NCBI RefSeq assembly: GCF_029868855.1
Contig: NZ_JARWOV010000306.1
Location: 1-62,479 of the forward strand
From: Nocardia carnea
Lineage (GTDB): Bacteria; Actinomycetota; Actinomycetes; Mycobacteriales; Mycobacteriaceae
Direction of reading: 5' to 3'
Length of the DNA stretch: 62,479 bases
Shown: piece after piece, positions 45,578-54,727 of the stretch
Position numbering within the stretch: the first letter of the stretch is position 1
Layout of the letters: each line of letters opens with the position of its first letter
Position numbers and translations under genes: made by a program
Notes under the pieces: model-generated
Database searches by the model: none
What the model was told of the DNA's origin: nothing
Seen by the model: only the letters and a program-made list of their open reading frames with translations

Positions 45578-47203
45578 ATGCTGTCCAACGGGGATGTTTT
45601 CGCCGGATACACCATTGAACGGCTGCTGGGCAGCGGCGGTATGGGCGCGGTATATCTCGCGAAGCACCCACGCCTGCCGCGCATGACGGCCCTCAAACTG
45701 CTGCACACCGAAATGTATTGCGATACGACGAGCCGTACCCGCTTCATCCGGGAAGCCGATACGGTGGCCCAGCTCGAGCATCCCAACATCGTTACCGTCT
45801 ACGACACCGGCCTGGACGACAACCGCCTGTGGATCTCAATGCAGTATGTGGACGGCGCAGACGCAGCAGCCATCCGATCGCACGAGCTTCCCCCGCACCG
45901 GGCACTACAGATCATCGCCGACACCGGTGCCGCACTCGATTACGCGCACAGCAAAGGCGTACTGCACCGCGACGTCAAACCCGCCAACATCCTCCTCGCT
46001 CGCCCTGCCGACCAAGGTGGCGAACGTACCTATCTCAGCGATTTCGGCATCGCCCGGTTCGCCCACGACACCATCGGTCTCACCGAAACCGGCACTTTCA
46101 CGGCCACCCTCGCCTTTGCCGCGCCGGAGCAACTCACCGGAGGGGATTTGGATCACCGCGCCGATCAGTATTCATTGGCCTGCACGTTGTACGCACTGTT
46201 GACCGGCGCGGGACCATTCCCGACCAGCGATCCGGCCGTGCTGATCCAGGCCCATCTCTACGCCCCACCACCACCACTCACGACCCGGCGCCCCGACCTT
46301 CCGCGCGCGCTGGATGCCGTGCTTGCCAAGGCTCTTGCGAAATCACCCGCTCACCGCTACACCTCATGTCTCGAGTTCGCGGCCGCCGCCCAGTATGCTC
46401 TCGAGTCCGCCACGACGCGGCCGGAAGCCTTCCACCTCGTGCCCTCGGGGCCGGGCCATGATCCACTCACTGCCGGCGGTCGTCCGCCCGGCCCCGTCGT
46501 TGCGCCGCCGGACAATGTTCCCTACCCAGCGCCCGGCCCGAACAGACCCCGGATTGCTACTGTCGCTGTCATCACCACCGTCCTGGTGGTGATCATCGCG
46601 ATCGTCATCGGCATCATCGGCCGACTGGACGATGCGCTGTCACGAAGGGCCGTTCCGACCGAAGAAACCGCCGCTGCTACCACTGTGCCCGCCACCGTCC
46701 ACACCGCGTCCCGGAGCCGGACCATCGATGCGGTCACCGCAAATCCCGCAAGAGCCACCGCATCGGCGATCAGCTTGGAATTCCCCGCTCTGGTGCCGGC
46801 ATCGAGTGAAAAACACTCGGGACACGAAGGGGTGTACTGCTGGATCTCGGTGTCCGACCTCATACATCCGCCGAATCTGAACACCACGATAGATTTCAAG
46901 GACTGGAAGGAGTCGTGGATTTGCGACTCCAGCCATTATACGAAGCCATTCGTCCGCATCTACGCCTACGAAACGCCCGCGGCGGCCGCCGCGGTCATCG
47001 ACGGACTCCCGGCATCCACGACCCGGACTGTGGACATGAACGGCGGCACCGGATACACGAACTACCGTATAACGGAGTCATTTCCGGCGATCATCACCAC
47101 CTTCGCCGAAAATCCGAACCGCGCCCAGTTCCTGCTGTACGCGGAGGGCGCCACCAGCATGGAGGATGTCTTCGCTTGGTGGTCGAAGGCACCCTTGGGA
47201 TGA
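45578..47203 (+). CDS. Membrane Ser/Thr protein kinase (PknH-like)
   Basis: A 541-residue Hanks-type kinase. It has the glycine loop GSGGMGAVY (18-26), K40, HRDVKPAN (130-137), DFG (155-157) and an activation loop with several Thr. A Pro-rich juxtamembrane stretch leads to one membrane helix at about 326-348. The ~190-residue outer domain resembles the PknH sensor fold (EGVYCWISVSDL, later ESWICDSSHY with paired cysteines). The ATG at 45578 follows a GAGAGG site. It lies 175 bp after the lectin/DUF4226-like gene, whose product it may sense or phosphorylate. Confidence 0.9.
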   Translation: MLSNGDVFAGYTIERLLGSGGMGAVYLAKHPRLPRMTALKLLHTEMYCDTTSRTRFIREADTVAQLEHPNIVTVYDTGLDDNRLWISMQYVDGADAAAIRSHELPPHRALQIIADTGAALDYAHSKGVLHRDVKPANILLARPADQGGERTYLSDFGIARFAHDTIGLTETGTFTATLAFAAPEQLTGGDLDHRADQYSLACTLYALLTGAGPFPTSDPAVLIQAHLYAPPPPLTTRRPDLPRALDAVLAKALAKSPAHRYTSCLEFAAAAQYALESATTRPEAFHLVPSGPGHDPLTAGGRPPGPVVAPPDNVPYPAPGPNRPRIATVAVITTVLVVIIAIVIGIIGRLDDALSRRAVPTEETAAATTVPATVHTASRSRTIDAVTANPARATASAISLEFPALVPASSEKHSGHEGVYCWISVSDLIHPPNLNTTIDFKDWKESWICDSSHYTKPFVRIYAYETPAAAAAVIDGLPASTTRTVDMNGGTGYTNYRITESFPAIITTFAENPNRAQFLLYAEGATSMEDVFAWWSKAPLG

Positions 47204-47482
47204 CCATCGCGCGAAATAGATGCGCCGAGACACAGCTTTCCGGGCCACCCCCGTATAGGTCGCACCCGCGGGGTCACCAGCAGTTCTGCACCTGCCGGCC
47301 ATGGTTCGCGCCACATCGCCACTGCCGGCACCCGGTGATCATCGAGCAAACCTCAACAGTTAGGCGGCCGGGCGGTCGAATAGCGAGAATCTACTGCAAG
47401 GGGCGACGCAGACACTCCGGCAAGGGCAGCCCTCCCACCGTCGACAGAATCGCCACTGCCGGCCGATGATTCAGGAGGCACA

Positions 47483-47959
47483 GTGGCCACTGAAGAGAAA
47501 GAGCTTGCAGGACGGCCCATATCAGGGACCGTCTGGCTGGACACGACCACGGTAGACCAGAAACCATTCGACGAACTGATCGCATCACTCGATGCGGTTT
47601 TCGCGTTTCCGGAGGTGCGGTCGATCGAGTGGGACCAGTACACACCGTACTACCTCGACGGTTGCATCTGCGTTTTCACCGTGGACGGTGTCGGGTTCCG
47701 TATCACCGGCGCAGATGACTTCCGTCCCCGGGGTAACCATCTGGATCTCGACGATCTCCGGCACGACGACAACCCACCGAAATACCAGGGTTCGCGGCAG
47801 TTCGAGGTCAGTAGAGACCTGCACACGGCGATCACGGCGTGCAGCACGGCCCTCGAGAGCGGCGCGTACCACCTCGACCTTCGAAAGCATTTCGGTGATC
47901 CGGCGACGGTGCTGGCAACTCGCGAAGGGTTCGCGGTCGAGTACTACGATCCTTCCTGA
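47483..47959 (+). CDS. Hypothetical protein, tandem paralogue 1
   Basis: A 158-residue cytoplasmic-looking protein of unknown family. The core FAFPEVRSIEWDQYTP is shared with the next gene, and both end in DLRKHFGDPATVLATRE-like strings. The GTG has AGGAGG 4 bases before it. The small size, acidic character and tandem duplication resemble immunity proteins of toxin systems, but no homology supports that directly. Confidence 0.7.
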   Translation: MATEEKELAGRPISGTVWLDTTTVDQKPFDELIASLDAVFAFPEVRSIEWDQYTPYYLDGCICVFTVDGVGFRITGADDFRPRGNHLDLDDLRHDDNPPKYQGSRQFEVSRDLHTAITACSTALESGAYHLDLRKHFGDPATVLATREGFAVEYYDPS

Positions 47960-48111
47960 GCGAAACGCTTCGAGCGACCTCGGTAAATACCATACAAAGC
48001 ACAGTAGAGCAAACGAAACTACGGTTGCCGACCGCTCAGTGGCAGATACTGGCAAAGCATGAGCGCCCACGCCGATACTCGATCATGCCGGCAGCCACGC
48101 AAGGAGGTACA

Positions 48112-48603
48112 GTGGCGAAAGCGCAGAAGGCCGTGGCCGGGCGGCCGATCCGAGGTGTTGTCTCATACAACGGATCACCACCGGTCGAGCAGAGGCCGAT
48201 CGAAGAGCTCGTCATCGCGCTCGATGCGGTTTTCGCGTTTCCGGAGGTGCGGTCGATCCGGTGGGACCAGTACACACCAAACTTCGGGAGAGCCGGGAAA
48301 ATCTCCGTATTCACAGTGACAAACATCGGGTTTTTCATCTCAGCCAGTGGTACCGAACCCGATTCCGACAACGGTGAGTATCTGTCGTTGGGCGCGATCC
48401 GGCGCGGCAGCCAGCGGCCCGCCCAGAAGCCCGGGACACGTCTCGGAGTGAGCGAAGAACTGTTCATGAAGATGGCCGCATACAGGTCGGCCATGAAGGG
48501 CAGAGCACACGACTTCGACCTCCGCAAAAACTTCGGCGATCGCAGCACAGTCATCGCAACTCGCGAGAAGTTCTCGGTCGAACGGTGCAAATATAACTGG
48601 TGA
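48112..48603 (+). CDS. Hypothetical protein, tandem paralogue 2
   Basis: A 163-residue paralogue of the preceding protein: same FAFPEVRSIRWDQYTP core, divergent middle, and DLRKNFGDRSTVIATRE end. The GTG start at 48112 has AAGGAGG upstream at 48101-48107. A 59-bp DNA stretch is almost identical to the first copy. The N-terminus is more basic. The function is unknown. Confidence 0.7.
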   Translation: MAKAQKAVAGRPIRGVVSYNGSPPVEQRPIEELVIALDAVFAFPEVRSIRWDQYTPNFGRAGKISVFTVTNIGFFISASGTEPDSDNGEYLSLGAIRRGSQRPAQKPGTRLGVSEELFMKMAAYRSAMKGRAHDFDLRKNFGDRSTVIATREKFSVERCKYNW

Positions 48604-48673
48604 CGGTCTCCGGTCGGAGGGTCGCGCACGAACCTATCAGAGCGATAGCCGAATGCGTAAAGGGGATATCCTG

Positions 48674-49093
48674 ATGGCTCAATCTTGGGTGCACGCCGAG
48701 GCATCTGCTCGTCATTTCGGTGGATCGCCCGAGGACTACATCGCGATCCACGAATGGATCGACGCCTTCAAATCCATTGTCGGTGATGTCACCCATCGTC
48801 AATACCGGCACAACTCACACGGGCCGTGGATGGCACAGGAAGTCTTCGGACGCACCGTCACCAACAGCGACGACCGGAAAATACTCGTACGCGAGATCGC
48901 CGAGAACCATATCGTCGAAGACCTCGGCTGGTTACCTTCCCCAGCAGACTGGTCAGCTTGTCTCACCTGCAAGACATGGATGGGCGGGAAAAGAAACAAG
49001 TTCATCGGACGCGAGGAACTCCTGAATTCCGCGCTTCCCCACCCCAACAGAGCACACGGCAACCATCACCGAGACGAACCGGAGCCAGAGTAG
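48674..49093 (+). CDS. DUF6915-like protein
   Basis: A 139-residue protein matching the pattern of the DUF6915 family: an AxxFGGSPEDYIAIHEWIDA opening, the RQYRHNSHG histidine segment, and IVEDLGWLPSPADW. The ATG at 48674 follows AGGGG. The family has conserved His/Asp/Glu residues, so a metal site is possible, but its function is unknown. It ends 250 bp from the convergent kinase-like gene. Confidence 0.7.
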   Translation: MAQSWVHAEASARHFGGSPEDYIAIHEWIDAFKSIVGDVTHRQYRHNSHGPWMAQEVFGRTVTNSDDRKILVREIAENHIVEDLGWLPSPADWSACLTCKTWMGGKRNKFIGREELLNSALPHPNRAHGNHHRDEPEPE

Positions 49094-49344
49094 AGCCCAT
49101 TCGCGCCCGGACGGATTCCGGTCCCCTGCAGAAGGCCCTCTCCTCCGCATGCGCAGTACAGAACCATGTCGGTCAGAGCGTTGCGCGCCGCGGTCCGCTC
49201 ATACTCTGACGATCCCCGCTGTTGGTGATCACGTCACGTGCAGCACCGGGTTCGTCCGGTTTCGGGAAGACAAACGAAACGATAGGTCTTGATAAGGCGA
49301 GGACGGTGCGCCCTGGGGCGTGTCTCGGTACACATTTGACCGAT

Positions 49345-50424
49345 TCACCAGCCCACCGGCAGTCCGCGAAGGTCGGGAAGTAGAATCGCGCCGTTGATCG
49401 GGCCCGGCCACGCAGCACCGATGATGCGACTGTGGTCGCATATCTCCTGCAGTCGGTCGAAGGCACCTGAAATGGCAGTATCGCTGAGTCCCGCATCGAT
49501 CCAGCCTGCGCGCAACCACTCCCTGTCGACAGCTCGAACAGCTTCGAGCACCGACGAACTGAGCTCGAGATACCGGAACTCCTTGACGAACTCCGATCGT
49601 ATCCCCCAGAAAGAATCGGGAGCTTCCGGAAAAGAGAGGTCGTGGTCCAGCGCGACGATACCGCCGTTGTCATCGGTACCGAGGTTACCGTGGTTGCGAT
49701 CGGTATTGGCGATGATGTAGTCCACCACCGCCATCTGCTCGCGTTGATATTTCGGGTAGAGGAGGTGAGCTGCGGCCACCACCCCCTGCTTTTCCCACTG
49801 TCGATTTTCCAGCCACCTTTCGAGATCAGAACCGCTCGGCGTGTGACTCGAAATTTCATCTTTAAATTTTCTCGCCGCCCGCGCAGGATAACTCTCCCGA
49901 GCAGCTACCCAAAGCTGGTTGGACCCGCGTCCAAAAGGTCCATTCGCGAAACCGGTGGGCGGAACAAGCTCGAACCCGAGCGCTTCGGCGAGCCGGTATG
50001 CGCTGACCGCTCGGGCCGCAAGATGTCCGCCCCCGAAGGGTATCCCGTATCGACAGCGCCTGGGTTCGGAGAACAACACTGGAGGATTCCTCTCCAAGTG
50101 GGTCGGAAACGGTATCAACGGCATGTTCTCCAGCAGGCCGGGCTTGTAGAGAGAGCGCGCACCGGACTCGGTGCGAGCCACGAAAGCGCCACCACTCTCA
50201 CCGGTCAGCGGCTTCGGCTTGACGGACGCAAGGGTTTGCATAGCTTTTTCTCGATCGCTGGGCCGGAATGCGTCGGCGCTCTCCAAACTTCGCGCCGCTA
50301 TGCGAAGACCATCCGCTCCGGATCGATACGGACGTACCGACACGCGACCGACCAGTGCGCCGATATTCGCCAGTCGATCCAATAGTTCAGCGGCGGCACC
50401 AGCAAGCGACATCCTCGATTCCAT
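49345..50424 (-). CDS. PI3/4-kinase/HipA-like kinase, putative ESX effector
   Basis: A protein of about 359 residues with an atypical kinase fold. A glycine-rich loop and lysine occur in GESGGAFVARTESGARSLYK (K94). The catalytic loop is DYIIANTDRNHGN (D242, N247), and the metal motif ALDHDLSF has D260/D262. These match the PI3/4-kinase/HipA/FAM20-like superfamily rather than Hanks kinases. It is the last gene after YbaB and WXG100-like genes on the same strand, the position of an effector in ESX-linked modules. The start is uncertain (ATG 50424 or GTG 50466). Confidence 0.75.
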   Translation of the reverse strand: MESRMSLAGAAAELLDRLANIGALVGRVSVRPYRSGADGLRIAARSLESADAFRPSDREKAMQTLASVKPKPLTGESGGAFVARTESGARSLYKPGLLENMPLIPFPTHLERNPPVLFSEPRRCRYGIPFGGGHLAARAVSAYRLAEALGFELVPPTGFANGPFGRGSNQLWVAARESYPARAARKFKDEISSHTPSGSDLERWLENRQWEKQGVVAAAHLLYPKYQREQMAVVDYIIANTDRNHGNLGTDDNGGIVALDHDLSFPEAPDSFWGIRSEFVKEFRYLELSSSVLEAVRAVDREWLRAGWIDAGLSDTAISGAFDRLQEICDHSRIIGAAWPGPINGAILLPDLRGLPVGW

Positions 50425-50582
50425 CCAGAGCACTTCTTTCGCGAGTAAATATTCCGCCGAGAACACGCAGCATGAGACCGTCAGAGAGGCGCACCTGAGC
50501 AGGTTCCGTCACCGACCCGAACACAACAGGGATGCGCAATACGGGGTTTCACCAACTCCGGTTCGGCTCATACTCGACGGAC

Positions 50583-50897
50583 CTAAACGTCGAATGCCTT
50601 GGCAGCTGCCTGTTCACCGACCTCCAGCGCTTTTGCGGCCAACGTTTGACCATCGGCGATCTGCCCGAGTATTTCCGCCACGATGTTCATATTTTCGGTC
50701 ACTTGCTTCATTCTGTTGCGGAAGCCGTGCGGACCGCCCGCAAAACGTTCGCCGAAATTGTCAGGCCCCCATGCCTCCGGACCTATCGCCAGGGCATCCA
50801 GGGTACGGGATCTCAAGGAAACAAGCCGGTCGCGGATATCCGCGGCGTCGGCAGCGACCTTCCGAATACCGTCTACATCGACTTCGACATTGTTCAC
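50583..50897 (-). CDS. WXG100-like protein (YbaB-linked type)
   Basis: A 104-residue helical-hairpin protein. The turn region EAWGPDNFGERFAGGPHGF matches the AWGxDExGxxF turn found in WXG100-like proteins encoded beside YbaB genes. Helix 2 ends in AEILGQIADGQ. It would be exported by, or escort a partner to, an ESX system. It stands between the YbaB and kinase-like genes. Confidence 0.82.
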   Translation of the reverse strand: MNNVEVDVDGIRKVAADAADIRDRLVSLRSRTLDALAIGPEAWGPDNFGERFAGGPHGFRNRMKQVTENMNIVAEILGQIADGQTLAAKALEVGEQAAAKAFDV

Positions 50898-51111
50898 GGC
50901 ATCTACTCATTTCAACGATAGGGGAAAGTATCCCGCTCACAACGAATCTCGTCCTCGGCGAGCCCCCGCCACGGCTGGTTTCTCCACAATGTCACACTCA
51001 CCGACAATCGACCATTGCCGACCGTCACCTACTCAGATCGATAAGCAATCCCGAACAATCCGGCCGAACCGGCCGTCTTCTGCTCGATCGAAAGGCTACG
51101 GGCACCGCCGA

Positions 51112-51618
51112 TCACCAGACAGACTCGGTTGCACCGCCGGATCCATTCTCGCCGGGCACATGTGGCTCCACGCCGGTAAACGTCATCGGCTCGTCGTCGC
51201 CGCTCGCACCGTCGTCTCGCTCGGTGACGAGCATGCCGGGTGCTCGGAGCAGGGTTTCGTCATCGAAATTCGGCATACCTTCGATCAGTTCGTACAGTTT
51301 GGGGAGCCGATTGTGTCCCTCGACGATATCGGCCATCAACTCATCGGTCTTGCGTCGGAGTTCCTCGACCGCCCGCTGTGCGGTGGTGGTGACCCTCTGC
51401 GCAAGCTTCCGGTACTCGAGGTCTTCGGCGGCAGGGCCGAAGCGAGTCTCGATCACGGTTCCGTTGGCATTGACCGTAATCGACACCGCACCGTCTCGGG
51501 ACGTAGCCTTGGCGGTGAGCCGGACCCGCTCCTGCTGCACCCTGGTGAGCTCCGTCACCTTTTCATGGAGGGCGTGGATCACCTCATCCGCATCACTGTC
51601 GTTCCAATGGCTGGTCAT
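51112..51618 (-). CDS. YbaB/EbfC-family protein of an ESX module
   Basis: A 168-residue YbaB/EbfC-like protein. Residues about 15-110 hold the family fold with SRDGAVSITVNANGTVIETRF, followed by a helix and an acidic tail. AAGGTG precedes the ATG at 51618. Longer actinobacterial YbaB proteins of this kind sit directly upstream of WXG100-like genes, as here; their exact role (DNA binding or chaperone) is not established. Confidence 0.82.
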   Translation of the reverse strand: MTSHWNDSDADEVIHALHEKVTELTRVQQERVRLTAKATSRDGAVSITVNANGTVIETRFGPAAEDLEYRKLAQRVTTTAQRAVEELRRKTDELMADIVEGHNRLPKLYELIEGMPNFDDETLLRAPGMLVTERDDGASGDDEPMTFTGVEPHVPGENGSGGATESVW

Positions 51619-52013
51619 CACGCACCTTGTTGTCCCGGCCCGGCGATCCGGGTTCGGATCACCGCACACCCCATTGGATAACAATGTCCTCGCACAGCGA
51701 GTGAACGCCAGCTCGTTCAACAACTCTAAATCTCGCACTGCACTTTGCGTTCGTGATCGTCGGACAGGTCAGCTGCGCCGGCGTCCGCGCGCCCGGTATC
51801 GGCCCCGAGTATCGCGTACGGCCATCCGCGTGAGCAATGGGACGACCCGATCGCCCCTTCGCCGATGTTGATGCGACAACAAAGAAGCGCACAGGATCGG
51901 CGGATAGAACAACGAAACAATGGAAAATCCGGGTGGTCCCGGTGTTCCCCAACGACGAACCGGGGTGGCATCGTGGTCGGAACAGACGACTCCGATGGCA
52001 GGAAGAGCGCACG
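51619..52013. other. Divergent promoter region, no gene recognised
   Basis: This lies between the minus-strand YbaB module and a plus-strand hypothetical gene. No palindrome or conserved frame stands out. Confidence 0.4.
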
Positions 52014-52613
52014 ATGGCATTGAGTCCCGAGCTGGTGAGCGAGGTTTTGCTGACGTTACCGGAGCGATTCTATGACCGGATACCCGACGCGGATCTGAGG
52101 TGCCCGGTAGCGCTACGGAACCTCGGCGGATCGCGCGGTGTGGTGAGTGTTCTTCTGTTCCTGCTGGACGAGCATCACGTGACAGTAACCAGCCTGGAGC
52201 ACAGCGATCTGTCCGATCTCGCGGAAACATTCTGGCCGGCCGGAGAGCATCGCATTGCCGGGCAGGGCACCGCAGCAGGCGCGGGCATACTGTCCCGCCT
52301 ACCGATCACTCCGAGTCTGTCCGAGGACGAGCTGGCCGTTCTACTGGAAAACATCCCCGCCCGATTCCGCGGCCGACTACCGGAACGCCGATTGAAATTA
52401 CTCACTCCAATCTCGGAAGACTTCGACGCAAAGTGCTACCTGTCGATGGTGGACGACCTGGTGGCCACACTTCACCGTTACCGCACCCCGATCACCGACC
52501 ACGAACGGGCCGATATCGCCTTGATGCTGGACGCAGTCCGGGAACCCCGGCTCAGACTTACTCAGCTCCCTGTCAAGGCCCCGCTGAGAACAGGAACCGT
52601 ACCGCTGTGTTGA
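52014..52613 (+). CDS. Hypothetical protein
   Basis: A 199-residue, Leu/Arg-rich, mostly helical protein (MALSPELVSEVLLTLPERFYD...). A repeated pattern is visible: LLTLPERFYDRIPDADLRCP near the start and LLENIPARFRGRLPERRLKL in the middle, suggesting an internal duplication of about 110 residues. GGAAGAG precedes the ATG. No family is recognised. Confidence 0.6.
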   Translation: MALSPELVSEVLLTLPERFYDRIPDADLRCPVALRNLGGSRGVVSVLLFLLDEHHVTVTSLEHSDLSDLAETFWPAGEHRIAGQGTAAGAGILSRLPITPSLSEDELAVLLENIPARFRGRLPERRLKLLTPISEDFDAKCYLSMVDDLVATLHRYRTPITDHERADIALMLDAVREPRLRLTQLPVKAPLRTGTVPLC

Positions 52614-52631
52614 ACTGCCGGGTCTGGAAAG

Positions 52632-52847
52632 TCACCTGCGCCAGTAGCCGCAGCACCGCACGACACGACCCTCAACCCGCTGGATCACCAGCTCATCGCC
52701 CTCGACCCAGAACTGGTCGCCGCGGTCGACGACCACGGGACGTACCAGTTCGAAGACGGTGCGATCGAACGGTTCGTCGGACTCGAACCGGTGGAGCAGC
52801 AATGCCCGGGATGCCGTGATCCGGCATCCACACTCCTCGATCCTCAT
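52632..52847 (-). CDS. Possible small hypothetical protein
   Basis: A 71-codon frame with good third-position GC (MRIEECGCRITASRALLLH..., GDQFWVEGDELVIQRVEG). No ribosome site is visible, and the plus strand also has a protein-like frame here, so coding strand is unclear. Confidence 0.3.
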   Translation of the reverse strand: MRIEECGCRITASRALLLHRFESDEPFDRTVFELVRPVVVDRGDQFWVEGDELVIQRVEGRVVRCCGYWRR

Positions 52848-52988
52848 AGTGTCCAGTGTCGGGTAATCGGCTCGATCGATATCGAATCGTCGCGTAATAG
52901 TGAACGCTCAAGGATTTGCAACAACAACCCGGCCACATTCATACCCGAAAGGTTTCGGCGCCATCCTGGCAGCACGCCACAGCAGCGA

Positions 52989-54014
52989 TCATCGAACGCT
53001 GCGTTCGATGAGGTAGCGCAGAAGTTGCCGCAACCCGGTAACCGCTACATTGCCGCGTAGCGCACCCAGCTCCGCCTCGGCCAGGTCGACATGGCGTCGG
53101 AGTATGTCACGCGCCGCCGCGATGCCAGCACCCGGATCCAGCTGCTCGGGCTCGGTGGCACCGACCGCTACAGGGCCGGTGCACGGTTTCCGCCGGCTGT
53201 CCTTTGCGGCGTTGCCTGCACCCTGCCCCAAGATCATCGGCAGGGTGCGAAGCAGCGTGTACCGTTCGAGCGCTGATGTGGGACCAGAGCGGCCGAGATG
53301 CTCGACGGTGAACACGAGTTCCTCGGAAATCTGGAGGGCTGTGCCGGCAATTGTGCCGAACCGCGTGAGTACATCGATCTCACGAGGTCCGGCACCGGAT
53401 AGTAGTCCCCCGACCCGGCAGCAGGCGGCGATCAGTGATCCCATCTTCTCCTGCGCCACCCACAGGTGGCGGGCGACCGGATCGCGGGCCGGGATGCCGG
53501 AGAGCTCGTGAATCTGTCCGGTGATCACCGCGGCAGAGGTTTCCGCCACGAGCTGCGCCAGTCCGGTTCCCAGCGGCGCTACCAGCAGAGCGGCGTGCGC
53601 GATGAAATGGTCGCCGGCCAGTACCGCGAGGCTGTTGTGCCGGCGCAGCATCGCGTTCGGAACACCGTACTCCGGCACTGCAGCATCACGTACCTCGTCA
53701 TGGCATCGCGCTGCCAACTGCACGAGCATGATCACCGTCGCCGCACTGGCCAATGACGGTCCGGCCGGTCGCGGCCCGGCCTGCGCGGCGGAAACAGTGA
53801 ACAAGGGTATGTTCCGCGTGAATCGGTTGCTGCGCAGCGCCTTCGACACAGCCGGTTGTGCCATCGTGTTCGCATCGGCGAGCACGTCGGCCAGTATCTC
53901 CTCCACCTCGGCCAGCGTGTCGCCCACCAGCGCTGCCAGTTCGGGATTCCCGGGGTGGACATCCTCGACGGCCCAGTCTTCACCTGGGGCGTCTTGCGTT
54001 GATTTTCCTGTCAC
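52989..54014 (-). CDS. Polyprenyl-synthetase-like protein with degenerate metal motifs
   Basis: A 341-residue trans-prenyltransferase-fold protein. The family-like LAGDHFIAHAAL (132-143) and QEKMGSLIAACC (188-199) helices are present. The first Asp-rich motif is HDEVRD (105-110), where families have DDxxD. The second is SEELVF (230-235), where DDxxD is expected. With Glu for Asp and the last Asp missing, magnesium-diphosphate binding is doubtful. It is either an altered enzyme or a non-catalytic partner. It is divergent from the NDK-like block. Confidence 0.8.
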   Translation of the reverse strand: MTGKSTQDAPGEDWAVEDVHPGNPELAALVGDTLAEVEEILADVLADANTMAQPAVSKALRSNRFTRNIPLFTVSAAQAGPRPAGPSLASAATVIMLVQLAARCHDEVRDAAVPEYGVPNAMLRRHNSLAVLAGDHFIAHAALLVAPLGTGLAQLVAETSAAVITGQIHELSGIPARDPVARHLWVAQEKMGSLIAACCRVGGLLSGAGPREIDVLTRFGTIAGTALQISEELVFTVEHLGRSGPTSALERYTLLRTLPMILGQGAGNAAKDSRRKPCTGPVAVGATEPEQLDPGAGIAAARDILRRHVDLAEAELGALRGNVAVTGLRQLLRYLIERSVR

Positions 54015-54727
54015 TCCCCGGTTCTCGTTCCCTGCTCCGTCCGGTCACGACAGGTACGGCAGCACCACCCCGCCGCACTCGATGTCCCTGTTGTTCAGTG
54101 TATCTCGCGAACCGACACATAGAACCCATTCTTCCGATCGCCAGGCCCCTCTCCCGGAGGCAGGCACAGCCCGACGCCGATACCTCGAAGGAAGCCCGAT
54201 CGAGGCGGCTCGGCCGGAAGCCTACCCGGCACAATTCCGGTAGCGAGGAAATCACCTTTTACAATCACTGAAGAATGGAGCCACCGTTTGAAAAACAGCA
54301 CGACTTCCATGGATGGGAACACTTCTCCGTGCCCACCGATAAGATGTAGCGACGAAATCCCTTGAAGGAGTGGGTAGTTGGAGGGCTGCCAATCCACGGT
54401 AAGCTCCAGAATCCATCATCCTCGACGGCGGCTACTGATCGAAAGCATTCGAGTTCGGCGCCGCCGAAGAATGGTCCGGCGCGGGCTTTCGGCACAACGT
54501 TCGATCTGTTCTGTTTCACGTCTGGGTGGAAGACGTTCTGTGGAGACTTCCCGATACCGAGCCCCGGTGAATTGCCCCGCGTGGTTGGGGGCACCGGGTA
54601 GTTCAGTCCTGTCCGGCCTCGCGCCGGGACCGGCCCGTGCCGATCCCGGCCAACACGGCCCGGGTCACGACCACTCCCACCCACCCACCCACCCACCCAT
54701 CCAGTCGACCAACGGCGGAGAATATCT
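54015..54727. other. Long region with a lower-GC segment, no firm gene
   Basis: There is no recognised gene in 713 bases. The part from about 54241 to 54600 is less GC-rich than its surroundings and has open frames on both strands, neither with a known domain. A small hairpin with GCCCC/GGGGC arms lies at about 54574-54592. It could encode an RNA or an alien small protein. Confidence 0.4.
54676..54699 (+). repeat. (CCCA)6 microsatellite / G-quadruplex motif
   Basis: Six perfect CCCA units give six GGG tracts with 1-base loops on the minus strand, a strong G-quadruplex sequence. It ends 28 bp before the GTG of the following gene. Confidence 0.8.

Noticed and set aside
44185..45781. Long minus-strand open frames opposite the lectin/DUF4226-like gene
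   Set aside because: They are low-complexity shadows of a GC-rich coding strand with recognised domains.
54362..54601. A 79-codon frame starting at TTG in the low-GC segment
   Set aside because: No domain or convincing ribosome-site spacing, and the opposite strand is equally open; left as an unexplained segment.
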